Assembly: GCA_963818685.1 (NCBI GenBank)
Contig: CAWFTJ010000004.1
Location: 62,001 to 126,000 of the forward strand
From: CAJCJE01 sp963818685
Lineage (GTDB): Bacteria; Actinomycetota; Actinomycetes; Mycobacteriales; Pseudonocardiaceae
DNA length: 64,000 nucleotides
Direction of reading: 5' to 3'
In this document: positions 7,665-15,585 of the stretch, in pieces
Position numbering within the stretch: the stretch's first letter is position 1
Layout: each line of letters opens with the position of its first letter
Notes under the pieces: generated by a model
What the model was told of the DNA's origin: nothing
The model's database searches: none
The model's input: the letters and a program-made list of their open reading frames with translations, nothing else
Position numbers and translations under genes: made by a program

Positions 7665-8861
7665 TCACACTGTCAGCAGCGCCTCGGTCGGCGCCATCCG
7701 GGCCGCGCGGATGGCCGGGAGCAGACCCGCTATCGCACCGATCACCAGTGCGGCGCCGAGCCCGCCTGTCCACGCCAGCGTCGGCACCACGATCAGCCAG
7801 CCCTTCACCGTCGCGAACACGGCGGTGGCGGCCGCTCCGGCGACCACTCCGACCGCCCCGCCGAGCATGGACAACAGGACGGCCTCACCAAGGAACTGAG
7901 TCCGGATGTGTCCCTTGGTCGCGCCCAGCGCGCGCCGCAGGCCTATTTCCGACCGGCGTTCCAGCACCGAGATGACCATGGTGTTGGCCACGCCGACACC
8001 ACCGACGAGCAGGGCGACAGCGCCGAGACCGAGGAACAACCCGTTGAACGCGGACGCAGCCGCCGCCCGCGCGACCAGGGCGGCCGACGGCCTGCTCACC
8101 GCCACCTCGTTCGGATTGCTGGGGTTGGCGGCGTAGGCGAGCAGCGCATGCACGTCGTCGACGTGCTCGGTGTCCGCCCGCACGTAGATGGTGGATGGCC
8201 GCCCGTTGAAGCCCAACCACTTCTTCGCGGCCGGGTAACCGACCAGTACGGCGTTGTTCACTTCGGGCGCCAGATCGGCAGGGCGCAGAATCCCGGAGAC
8301 GTAGAACCACCGTCCGTGGAGCCAGATGCGCAGACCGGGGTAGATCCGGTCGATGCCGAGCCGCTGCGCCGCGACCGCGCCCAGCACCGCCACCGGCTGG
8401 CTCGCGGTCGCCGCGTTCAGGAACTGGCCCCTGGCCACGCTCGTGCTCACCGCGGCGGGCAGGCCGAGACTGGCAGCGCTCACCTGCAGCCCGTTGGTGT
8501 TGATCGCCGGGATCAGGTCGTTGCGGTACACGTTCGCACTGGTGGTCCCGGTTGACTGCACCTCGTTCACCGACCCGATCCGCGAGATCATCCCCGGCGC
8601 CGTCGTGGGCAGTTCCGCGGCTTGGCCTAGCACATTGGTGCCCGTGGTCACCGTCAGCAGGTTGGTGCCGAGCTGGTCGATCTCGGACAGCAGCGCCGCC
8701 TGCGACGAGGCGGACAGCCCGAGCACCGCCACCATCGCCGCAACGCCGATGGCGATGCCGAGCGCGGACAGTGCCGCCCGCATACGCCGGGTGCGCAACC
8801 CGACGCTGAACACCCGTGCCAGGTCGGACGGGCGAAGCCGGTAGTCGAACCCTCTGCTCAT
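7665..8861 (-). CDS. MacB/FtsX-type ABC transporter permease
   Basis: The 398-residue protein has an N-terminal transmembrane helix (ALSALGIAIGVAAMVAVLG), a long extracytoplasmic domain (about residues 55-270), and a C-terminal FtsX domain with three helices (GLFLGLGAVALLVGGVGVANT, VLLSMLGGAVGVVAGAAA, ALVIGAIAGLLPAIRAARM). The SVLERRSEIGLRRALGATKGHI segment is the MacB/LolC coupling motif. The start overlaps the stop of the ATPase gene, so it is the last gene of a three-gene operon. MacB-type pumps act mechanically on periplasmic or outer-leaflet substrates such as peptides and antibiotics. Confidence 0.92.
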   Translation of the reverse strand: MSRGFDYRLRPSDLARVFSVGLRTRRMRAALSALGIAIGVAAMVAVLGLSASSQAALLSEIDQLGTNLLTVTTGTNVLGQAAELPTTAPGMISRIGSVNEVQSTGTTSANVYRNDLIPAINTNGLQVSAASLGLPAAVSTSVARGQFLNAATASQPVAVLGAVAAQRLGIDRIYPGLRIWLHGRWFYVSGILRPADLAPEVNNAVLVGYPAAKKWLGFNGRPSTIYVRADTEHVDDVHALLAYAANPSNPNEVAVSRPSAALVARAAAASAFNGLFLGLGAVALLVGGVGVANTMVISVLERRSEIGLRRALGATKGHIRTQFLGEAVLLSMLGGAVGVVAGAAATAVFATVKGWLIVVPTLAWTGGLGAALVIGAIAGLLPAIRAARMAPTEALLTV

Positions 8862-9643
8862 TACCCCTCCGTCGTTCTGGCAGGCCAGCCGACCGCAGGC
8901 GCCACACTGGCCAGGCCGTCGATGTCCTGGGTGACGTCGGCGACGATCTGGCCGTCGAGGATCTCGATCCGCCTCGGCAGCCGCGCCGCCAGTTCCCGGT
9001 CGTGCGTGATCACCACGATGGTCGTGCCGTTCCGGTTCAGTTCCAGCAACAGCGAGAAGATCGCCGCGGCGGAGTTACTGTCCAGATTTCCCGTCGGTTC
9101 GTCGGCCAGCACGATGCCCGGATTCCCGATCAGTGCCCTGGCGATCGCGACGCGCTGCCGCTCGCCGCCGGAGAGCTGCGACGGCCGGTGGCTGATCCGG
9201 TGCGCGAGGCCGACCGTACTCAGTGCCTCCGCCGCCTGGGTGCGGCGCACCGCCCGGCTCACCCCGGAGTACAACAGCCCGTCGGCGACGTTCTCCAGCG
9301 CCGAGTGGAACTCGGACAAGAAGAACTGCTGGAACACGAACCCGATCCGGGTGGCGCGCAGCCGCGCGAGTTCCCGGTCCGACAGGCGCGTGACGTCCTC
9401 GCCCATGACCCGTACACTTCCCCCGCTCGGCCGGTCGAGGGTGCCCATGATGTGCAGCAGCGTCGACTTCCCGGAGCCAGAGGGGCCGACGATGGCCACC
9501 AGTTCGCCGCGACCGATCGTGAAGTCGACGCCGCGCAACGCCATCACCGGGTTCTCGCCCGGATAGTTCTTGCGCACCGCGTGCAATACCAGGACTGGTT
9601 GCGCCGCACCGGCGTCCGGCCGCTCCATCGTGATCTCTGTCAT
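8861..9643 (-). CDS. MacB/LolD-type ABC transporter ATP-binding protein
   Basis: The 260-residue ATPase starts MTEITMERPDAGAAQ (ATG 9641-9643). It has Walker A GPSGSGKST, a Q-loop in GFVFQQFFL, the signature LSGGERQR, Walker B GIVLADEPTGNLD and the switch His in VITHD. The TGNLDS after Walker B is typical of the LolD/MacB class. It overlaps the fusion-protein gene upstream (9640-9643) and the permease downstream (8861), so the three are translationally coupled and should form one exporter. Confidence 0.95.
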   Translation of the reverse strand: MTEITMERPDAGAAQPVLVLHAVRKNYPGENPVMALRGVDFTIGRGELVAIVGPSGSGKSTLLHIMGTLDRPSGGSVRVMGEDVTRLSDRELARLRATRIGFVFQQFFLSEFHSALENVADGLLYSGVSRAVRRTQAAEALSTVGLAHRISHRPSQLSGGERQRVAIARALIGNPGIVLADEPTGNLDSNSAAAIFSLLLELNRNGTTIVVITHDRELAARLPRRIEILDGQIVADVTQDIDGLASVAPAVGWPARTTEG

Positions 9644-10782
9644 GCCGAGGGCACCACGATCCGCTGACCGGCGTGCAGGCCCGCGCCCGTGACCTGGACC
9701 GTGCCCGCGCTGTCGTCGAACAGGCCCAACGTCACCCCGTACAGCTTGCGCACATCCCCGTCCTGCACGACCTCGACCGCGTACCGGCCACCGGACAGCG
9801 CGACCAGCGCATTCACCGGAACCGCCAGCACGTTGTTCGCCACCGCGGTGGTGATCCCCACCAGCACGGGAGCCTGGTCCAGTCCCGCAATGTCGTCCGG
9901 TTTGAGCGGCTCGATCAGCACGTCGACGGTGACTGAACCCGACTGGTCCCGCGTCTCCACCGCGCCGATCGACGTGACCTTGCCGGGCGTGCTCGCGGCC
10001 CCGGGTGGTGTCACGTTTACGTCGTCGCCCACCTTGATCGACGCCGCCTGCGAGATGTCCACCGGAACGGTGACTATCCGCTGGGTGGATGTCGCTTCCA
10101 GGATCTCCGCCGTCGGCGCGGGCGATCCGAGCGTGACGTCCGTCTTGCTGACTCTGATGGCGTCGGCGGGCTCGAACACCACTTGGCCGAGCGTCAGCTT
10201 CCCAGTCTGGTCGAGGCCGAGCTTCTTCTGGAGCTTCACCAGTGCGGTGGCGGTCGCGGCGCCGAAGACCTCGGAATTCGGATCGAGGACCCGCTTGTTT
10301 GCGAAGCCGAGGGCGACCAGTTCCGCGTTGAGCTGCTGTACGTCGGTGCCCTTGGTGCCAAGGGCCAGGTCGCGGTAGGCCGACAGCGCGCCGCGTAGCA
10401 GGATCACCGGCTTGTTGTCGATCCAGTACAGCGGCGTGCCGTGCTCGATCGTGGCACCGACCGCGGGCAGTGCCGTCACGGTGCCGTTGATCCGGTTGAT
10501 CACGTCGAAGCTGCCAGCGTAGATCAGCGTCCCGTTCAGGGCCGTCTGCGCGACGAGCGTGGTCTGTTCCACGGTGGCCGTCGCGGTCGGTGCGTTGCTG
10601 GTGGCGGACGTGGACCGGGCTCCATTGCCGAACCTGATCACACCCATGGCCACTCCCACGACCGCCGCGGCCACCACAAGCACCACGAGGAAGGTCACTT
10701 GCAACCACCTACGCCGTCGTCGCGGCGCCGGCGGGTCGTCCTGACTCAGCTGCGGCTCCGAAGCAATCGTGGCCATCCCCAT
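9640..10782 (-). CDS. Membrane fusion protein with peptidoglycan-binding-like domain
   Basis: The 380-residue protein has a cytoplasmic basic stretch (PAPRRRRRW), one membrane anchor (VTFLVVLVVAAAVVGVAMGVI) and a long extracytoplasmic region. GTKGTDVQQLNAELVALGF with FGAATATALVKLQKKLGL is a PG_binding_1 repeat. The remainder resembles the HlyD/AcrA barrel (INRINGTVTALPAVGATIEHG near the start, VPVNALVALSGGRYAVEVV near the end). Such proteins are the periplasmic adaptors of MacB-like pumps in actinomycetes. Alternative start: ATG at 10776. The first gene of the exporter operon, preceded by a duplicated 17-base element that supplies its ribosome site. Confidence 0.88.
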   Translation of the reverse strand: MGMATIASEPQLSQDDPPAPRRRRRWLQVTFLVVLVVAAAVVGVAMGVIRFGNGARSTSATSNAPTATATVEQTTLVAQTALNGTLIYAGSFDVINRINGTVTALPAVGATIEHGTPLYWIDNKPVILLRGALSAYRDLALGTKGTDVQQLNAELVALGFANKRVLDPNSEVFGAATATALVKLQKKLGLDQTGKLTLGQVVFEPADAIRVSKTDVTLGSPAPTAEILEATSTQRIVTVPVDISQAASIKVGDDVNVTPPGAASTPGKVTSIGAVETRDQSGSVTVDVLIEPLKPDDIAGLDQAPVLVGITTAVANNVLAVPVNALVALSGGRYAVEVVQDGDVRKLYGVTLGLFDDSAGTVQVTGAGLHAGQRIVVPSA

Positions 10783-10783
10783 C

Positions 10784-10817
10784 TCCCTTTGGCTACGCGT
10801 CCCCTTTGGCTACGCGT
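10784..10817. repeat. Two tandem 17-base units at the exporter ribosome site
   Basis: Units at 10784-10800 and 10801-10817 share CCCTTTGGCTACGCGT and differ only in the first base. On the minus strand the unit nearest the gene supplies AAAGGGAG just before the exporter start codon, so the duplication places two possible ribosome sites 17 bases apart. Only the nearer one has a start codon at proper distance. Confidence 0.8.
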
Positions 10818-10974
10818 TCCCCAAGGCGCGAACCGCGCGAACCGAAGCAGCCGCGAAACCGGTCTACCGCCTGTCGTGCGGCCCATTGAAAATCTACGGC
10901 GACAACGGTTTCAGTGCGGTATCGCGATCCCACCGCCGCCAGCGCGGTTCGCAGGTAGTCGTCGACGCAAGAGG

Positions 10975-12033
10975 TCAGACCGGAACCTGCCAACCGCGGA
11001 ACCGAAGAACCTCGGAGAGCCGGTGGATGTCTTCCGGGCGCACGAACACCTGGGCCACACCGACCGGCAGACCCGTCGAATGCTCCAGCCGGACGTCCTC
11101 GATGTTGACGCCCGCCAGCCCCGCCGCGTTGAACAACCTGGCCAATTCCCCAGGCCTGTCGCGCAACACCACCTCAACCACAGCGAAATCACGTGCCGGG
11201 CCGCCGTGCCTGTCAGGAATCCGGCCACGGCCGGCCACGCCACGCCGCAGCAGATCCGTCACGTCATCCAGATCGCCGGACCGCAGCGCCGCGACCGCCA
11301 CGCCGAGATCGGCGGCGACGCGCTCAAGCACCTCGGCCACCGGCTGTGCATTCCCGCGAAGAATCTCCCGCCACAGCAAGGGATCTCCGGCAGCGATGCG
11401 CGTCGCGTCACGCAGTCCCCGGCCCGCCAGGCCAAGCGCGACGTCATCGGCGCCTGTCATACTCGCCGCCAACGCCGACGCCACCACGTGCGGGACATGC
11501 GACACCAGCGCCACCGCCACATCGTGCTCGGCCGCGCCCACGACGACGGCCTTCGCCCCGCACAACGTAACCACCGCCCGCACCAGCCGCACGGCATCCG
11601 CATCCGTAGACGGGCCGGGGCACAGCGCCCACGGACGGTCCCGGAACAAGTCGACGCGGGCAGCGGCCGGGCCCGACCGCTCCCCGCCGGCAAGCGGGTG
11701 CCCCGGCACATAGGAGGTGGGGTCGCACCCACGCCGCTCCGCGTCAGCGATCGGATCGACCTTGACGCTGGCCACGTCGGTGTACACCCGCGCCGCCCCC
11801 TGCTTCTGCAGATCAGCCAGCCGCTCGCCCACGACGTGTGGCGGCACGGCGATCAACGCCAGCTCCACATGTTGGCCGGTCCACTCCTGGCCCGCGCCGA
11901 GCTCCCGCGCCAGCCGTACGGCATGTGCGTCGACGTCGGAGAGGTAGACCACCACCTCTTGCCGGCGAAGGGCCAACGCAGCCGAGGTGCCGATCAGTCC
12001 GGTACCGACAACAAGCGCGGTCTCAATGGTCAC
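10975..12033 (-). CDS. Prephenate dehydrogenase with C-terminal ACT domain
   Basis: The 352-residue protein starts MTIETALVVGTGLIGTS, an NAD(P)-binding Rossmann loop. YTDVASVKVDPI and PGHPLAGGERSG are the conserved prephenate-dehydrogenase motifs, with catalytic His in GHPLAG. Residues from about 275 (DFAVVEVVLRDRPGELARLF) form an ACT domain for amino-acid feedback control. The enzyme converts prephenate to 4-hydroxyphenylpyruvate, the direct substrate of HmaS. Glycopeptide-type clusters often carry such a dedicated gene, but it could equally be the housekeeping TyrA. It lies 192 bases upstream of the exporter operon on the same strand. Confidence 0.9.
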   Translation of the reverse strand: MTIETALVVGTGLIGTSAALALRRQEVVVYLSDVDAHAVRLARELGAGQEWTGQHVELALIAVPPHVVGERLADLQKQGAARVYTDVASVKVDPIADAERRGCDPTSYVPGHPLAGGERSGPAAARVDLFRDRPWALCPGPSTDADAVRLVRAVVTLCGAKAVVVGAAEHDVAVALVSHVPHVVASALAASMTGADDVALGLAGRGLRDATRIAAGDPLLWREILRGNAQPVAEVLERVAADLGVAVAALRSGDLDDVTDLLRRGVAGRGRIPDRHGGPARDFAVVEVVLRDRPGELARLFNAAGLAGVNIEDVRLEHSTGLPVGVAQVFVRPEDIHRLSEVLRFRGWQVPV

Positions 12034-12484
12034 CGCTCATTGTTAGGCCCGCATTCCCGGCGAAGTCCAGCCGTGGGACCTGGACAAGGGCCGCCGAGCC
12101 GCCGGAAGCCAGTCCGGGCGCAAGAGTGCCATGCCCGCAACCGAGATTCTGTCCTTGCCGAAATTCGTCAATTTCAACCACCACGTCGAGACCACCAATG
12201 AGAAGCGTCCGCGCGGCGACGACGGGGGAGCCCACCCACGAGAGGCAGCCCTCGGTCGTCTCGGACGCTGCTCGTCCGCTGCCCGAGCCCACGGCCGAGC
12301 AGGATCGCACGGTCCGGCGGTCTCGTGCTTGTCGCCGACCACGGCGCAGCGCCAATATCGATTTCGTCCGTCGAGAAATTCACGTTCTCATATCGTGGAT
12401 CATTCTTCTGAATAAGGTCTGCATATTCTATGCTGATCTGGCCCAGGTTTTCTGTGGCGAGTCAGGTGCAGATTCCTCATTTCG
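12034..12484. other. 451-base divergent intergenic region
   Basis: It separates the leftward prephenate dehydrogenase from the rightward small secreted protein. The right 120 bases (about 12360-12480) are AT-richer and probably hold the promoter of the secreted protein. Open frames on both strands here have no recognisable domain and are not called. Confidence 0.4.
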
Positions 12485-12763
12485 TTGAAAGGTCGAAATC
12501 CGACGAAAAAATCGGCCATCAGGGTAGCCGCGATTTCGGTGCTCGCCGCCGCGGTGACGGCAACGGTCGCGATTCCGGCTTCCGCCGCGGCTGCGGCCGC
12601 GACCGAGCACGCCGCGTCGACCAGCGACGTCACCGTTGTCGGGGATCCCGGAAACAGCAACCCCGGCGATCCGTGGTCTTTTGCTCCGCTGGGTATTCCG
12701 GTATTCGGGTTGATCCAGTCCGTCGTCAACGCGCCGGGCAAGGTTCTGCCGACCGGCCTCTGA
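12485..12763 (+). CDS. Small secreted protein (92 aa)
   Basis: A TTG start at 12485 gives a basic start (MKGRNPTKKSAIRV), a hydrophobic core (AAISVLAAAVTATVAIPA) and a SASA/AAA cleavage region, i.e. a Sec signal peptide. The mature part of about 58 residues ends SFAPLGIPVFGLIQSVVNAPG and KVLPTGL. The start codon is uncertain because TTG lacks a clear ribosome site. The family is unknown. It is convergent with a second short secreted protein and shares a bidirectional terminator with it. Confidence 0.6.
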   Translation: MKGRNPTKKSAIRVAAISVLAAAVTATVAIPASAAAAAATEHAASTSDVTVVGDPGNSNPGDPWSFAPLGIPVFGLIQSVVNAPGKVLPTGL

Positions 12764-12777
12764 TCACGAGAACGACG

Positions 12778-12813
12778 AAAACCGCTTCCGCGTCGCCTCG
12801 CGGAAGCGGTTTT
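12778..12813. terminator. Bidirectional rho-independent terminator
   Basis: Perfect 15-bp stem (12778-12792 with 12799-12813), loop TCGCCT. The stem starts AAAACCGC and ends GCGGTTTT, so each strand ends in a T run. It lies between the two convergent secreted-protein genes and can serve both. Confidence 0.9.
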
Positions 12814-12826
12814 CTGTTGTTGGCGA

Positions 12827-13076
12827 TCAGCCGCCAACAAGGGTGAGCAGGCCGTCGACCGGGCCGAAAACCTGCGCCGGAACGCCCACCGTGGGATCGA
12901 GAATCGGGCCGAGATCCACACCGGGAAGCAGCCAGATCGGCGTGCCTGACGACGTGGCCGGCGAGGGAGCCGGTGCGGCCGGGCGGCCGGCGCCGCGCTG
13001 GCGATTCCGCCGGTGACGCAGACGGCGGCAAGTGCCAGCGTCGTACCGGCGACGATCCTGACTATTGATTTTCTCA
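12827..13076 (-). pseudogene. Small secreted protein, frameshifted
   Basis: From ATG 13074-13076, behind an AAAGGAG ribosome site, the minus strand encodes a signal peptide (MRKSIVRIVAG, LALAAVCVTGGIASA). After the cleavage site this frame becomes Arg-rich and implausible. Shifting frame gives APAPSPATSSGTPIWLLPG, then VDLGPILDPTVGVPAQVFG and DGLLTLVGG with a stop at 12827-12829, which resembles the mature part of the convergent protein. The region is 250 bases, one more than a multiple of three, so a single extra base in the GC-rich run near 12965-13000 explains it. It may be a real lesion or a base-call error. Confidence 0.65.
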
Positions 13077-13099
13077 TCGCATTCTCCTTTTGCGGAATT

Positions 13100-13981
13100 T
13101 CAGCACACCGAATCGGTGGGCTTGGGATTGCCGAGGCCGAACAGCGGACGCAGCGTGACGCCCGCGTAGGTGCCGCCGATCGCGGCGACTCCCCACAGCC
13201 AGCCGTGCAGGCTGAACGAGGCGATTCCGGAGAAATAGGCGCCGATGTTGCAACCGCCGGCGAGCCGGGCACCGAAACCCATCGCTATGCCGCCCAGGAC
13301 GGCACCGAGCGCCATCCGCCACGGCACCTTGCTGTGCAGGACGAACGCACCGGCGAGGGCGGAGGCAACCAACGCGCCGACCATGATGCCGAAGTCCATC
13401 ACGAAGGTCTTGTCGGCAAGCACGGACGAGTGCAGCGTGTGCGCGTTCTTCGCCACCTGCCAGTACGGGAGGTGTGCGAGGTCGACGCCGAGCCAACCGA
13501 AGATCTTCGTTCCCCACAGCGCGAACGCGAACAACGTGCCGGACGCGCACGAGCCGCCGACCTGCATCCCGACGCCGAACAGGAACGCGCCGAGCACGAC
13601 TGCCGGCCCTGCGGGCAGGACCAAGCCGGCCGGTGCGCCGGACAGGCTGGTTCCGCTGCCGAGGATCACCGCGAACAGCACGCACGCCACCGCCAGCATC
13701 AGCATGTGCGCGCGCAGGGCGGTGCCCTGGCCGAGCAGCGCCAGCTGCCGCCAGGCGGAGGTGAAACCGAACCTGGAGTGGAACAGCACCAAGCCGAGAC
13801 CGAGGCCGAGCGCGTAGAGGACAGTGAGTTTCCAGCCCGCCGCGTGGTCCACCGCGATGCCCAGCACGACCGCGATGATCACCCCGGCGGACACCACGCC
13901 GATGCGGGCGGACGGTGCGCGTGGTGCCACTGCGGACGCCGGACGGCTTACGCCGATCGTGTCGCCATCGAGAACAGCCAT
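13100..13981 (-). CDS. YeeE/YedE-family sulfur-compound transporter, probably internally deleted
   Basis: The 293-residue membrane protein has recognisable family blocks: FHSRFGFTSAWRQL, GVGMQVGGSCASGTLF, then FALWGTKIFGWLGVDL, FVMDFGIM and GARLAGGCNIGAYFSGIASFSLHGW. The two Cys motifs (GSCASG and GGCNIG) form the substrate path in YeeE-type thiosulfate importers. From memory, actinobacterial homologues have about 380-430 residues, with roughly 100 residues of helices between SGTLF and FALWG. Here these blocks are directly joined in frame near residue 147, so a central deletion is likely. It is 31 bases downstream of the interrupted membrane-protein gene. Confidence 0.8.
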   Translation of the reverse strand: MAVLDGDTIGVSRPASAVAPRAPSARIGVVSAGVIIAVVLGIAVDHAAGWKLTVLYALGLGLGLVLFHSRFGFTSAWRQLALLGQGTALRAHMLMLAVACVLFAVILGSGTSLSGAPAGLVLPAGPAVVLGAFLFGVGMQVGGSCASGTLFAFALWGTKIFGWLGVDLAHLPYWQVAKNAHTLHSSVLADKTFVMDFGIMVGALVASALAGAFVLHSKVPWRMALGAVLGGIAMGFGARLAGGCNIGAYFSGIASFSLHGWLWGVAAIGGTYAGVTLRPLFGLGNPKPTDSVC

Positions 13982-14012
13982 TGATCCTCCAGGATTTCGT
14001 TCGGGCGAGCGC

Positions 14013-15425
14013 TCACTGGCCGAACACGCCGGTGACCGGCACGATGGTTCCGTTGGGAATCCACTGGCCCGGGTATGGTTGTGACATGTCCGCCATGTCG
14101 TCCATGGGCATGGCGTCGACTTGGGCGGCGGCGTAGATCTGCACCCCGGTCCCGGCTTGCTGGCCGGTCGCGGTCAGCCATCGGCCGTAGCCGCCCGGGG
14201 TGGCGTTCTCGCCGCCGAAGGCGTTCTCGACCGTGACCGAGTAGGTCAGTGAGGTCGCCACCCTCGGGTCGAAGGACAACGGAAGCGACGACGTGGCGAC
14301 CGAGTTGACGATCGGTGGGTTGAGCAGCCACGGCGCCAGGTACAGGCCGTAGCCATAGGTCGGCGTGGTGGCCTGCAGGTGCAGCACGGAGTCCAGTTCG
14401 CTGGCGGCGCCGGTCCAGCCGGTCACCACCACGAGCGCGTTGTCCGCCGCCGGTCCGGCGCTGATCGGCAGACCGGCGGCACGGGCGGCCTCGCGCACCA
14501 CGCTCGCTGCCTGGACCGATCGGGGCGAGTCGTCCGCAGCGATCGTGATGCCGTTGACGTGCCGGGAGCCGAGATAGCCGACCAGGGCCCGCAACGCCTT
14601 CGCGTCCGCCGCGTCGAGGCCGTCCGACGGGCAGGAGACGAGCGGTACGTGTTGCTGCGCCACCAACGTACCCAGTGCGGCATCAGCACATTCCGGCCCG
14701 TCGGGTCCTGCTGCCGACGGCGGCCCGGACGTGCTGCCTGTGTTCAACGGGACTGACGCCTGATCGCCGTGCGCGGCGATCACCAGGTCGCTCGTCCCGG
14801 CCGGGAGAGTCACCTCTGCCCAGGTGCCCTCGGCTCCTGGCCGTGCGGTCGCGGTGACCGGATGGCCGGAGCCGGTGTCCACCGAGATCCCGGTGCCCGC
14901 GCTCGCCGGAAAGTGCACCAGGTTCGGTCCGGGGCGCTGCGGCGTGACCAGCACCGGCACCTGTTACCCGGCAAGGGAAACGTGGTCCAGCACGGGTACA
15001 CCAGCAACGGGTGACGGGAGCGGCGCCGGAATCGCGGCCGTGGCACTCCACACCAGGAACCCGGCCGCGACGCCGAGCACACCGAACCGGTAGACCCGGG
15101 GTGGGCGCTCCGGTGCCGTGTCGCGTGGCGGCCGGATCGCCACGACGGCGACCGCGATCGACAACGCGGCCGCGACCAGCAGGGCGAGGCCGTACCCGGT
15201 CTGGTACAGCCTGCTGTCGAACGCGAGCCCGGACAGCAGCACCTGCCCGATCCCGGCCACCACCAGCACCGCGGCGATGACCCCGGCGAGCACCTTCGGC
15301 CTGGTGCGGTCGAGCTTCCAGCCGGTCGCCGTGGTCAGCGACAACACGGCAAGTCCGAACCAGACGACCACGGCGGCGGGGTAGATCAGGGTGATCAGGA
15401 ATCCCAGCCCGGACCCGGATGCTGG
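14013..15425 (-). pseudogene. Membrane protein with extracytoplasmic domain, interrupted by an in-frame TAA
   Basis: One continuous frame runs through both halves, broken only by TAA at 14964-14966. The first half has four hydrophobic segments (FLITLIYPAAVVVWFGLAVL, VLAGVIAAVLVVAGIGQVLL, GLALLVAAALSIAVAVVAI, FGVLGVAAGFLVWSA). The second half resumes QVPVLVTPQRPGPNLVHF and forms an about 315-residue extracytoplasmic part ending PVTGVFGQ. The stop lies exactly between HVSLAG and QVPVLV; a C-to-T change in CAA would create it. GTG at 14958-14960 could restart the second half as a separate protein, but then without a signal. The function is unknown; it neighbours a sulfur-compound transporter. 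Confidence 0.6.
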
Positions 15426-15585
15426 GCCGCGCGCCCACTCCCGCACGAGCAGTTCGTAGGACCGGACCCGGTCGGCGTGGTCGTGCGTGATGGTGGTGAT
15501 GATCAGTTCGTTCGCGCCGGTCGCATCGCGCAACCGGGTCAGGCCGTCGGCCGCTGGCGGGATTCGGCGTACCGTCGGTAGGTTG
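15426..15585 (-). pseudogene. Luciferase-like (LLM class) flavin monooxygenase, C-terminal remnant
   Basis: The frame leading into the membrane protein reads PTVRRIPPAADGLTRL, then DATGANELIITTITHDHADR and VRSYELLVREW. This is the characteristic C-terminal end of bacterial luciferase-like F420/FMN monooxygenases (TGADELxVTT and HDHADRxRSYELLA). The other roughly 280 residues are absent; the next gene upstream ends at 15586. The tail runs in frame into the membrane protein without its own stop, so the two were joined by a deletion or misjoin. Confidence 0.7.

Noticed and set aside
8861..10708. 615-codon minus-strand frame covering the ATPase and the fusion-protein region
   Set aside because: Only its last 260 codons are the ATPase; the rest is a shadow of the fusion-protein gene in another frame.
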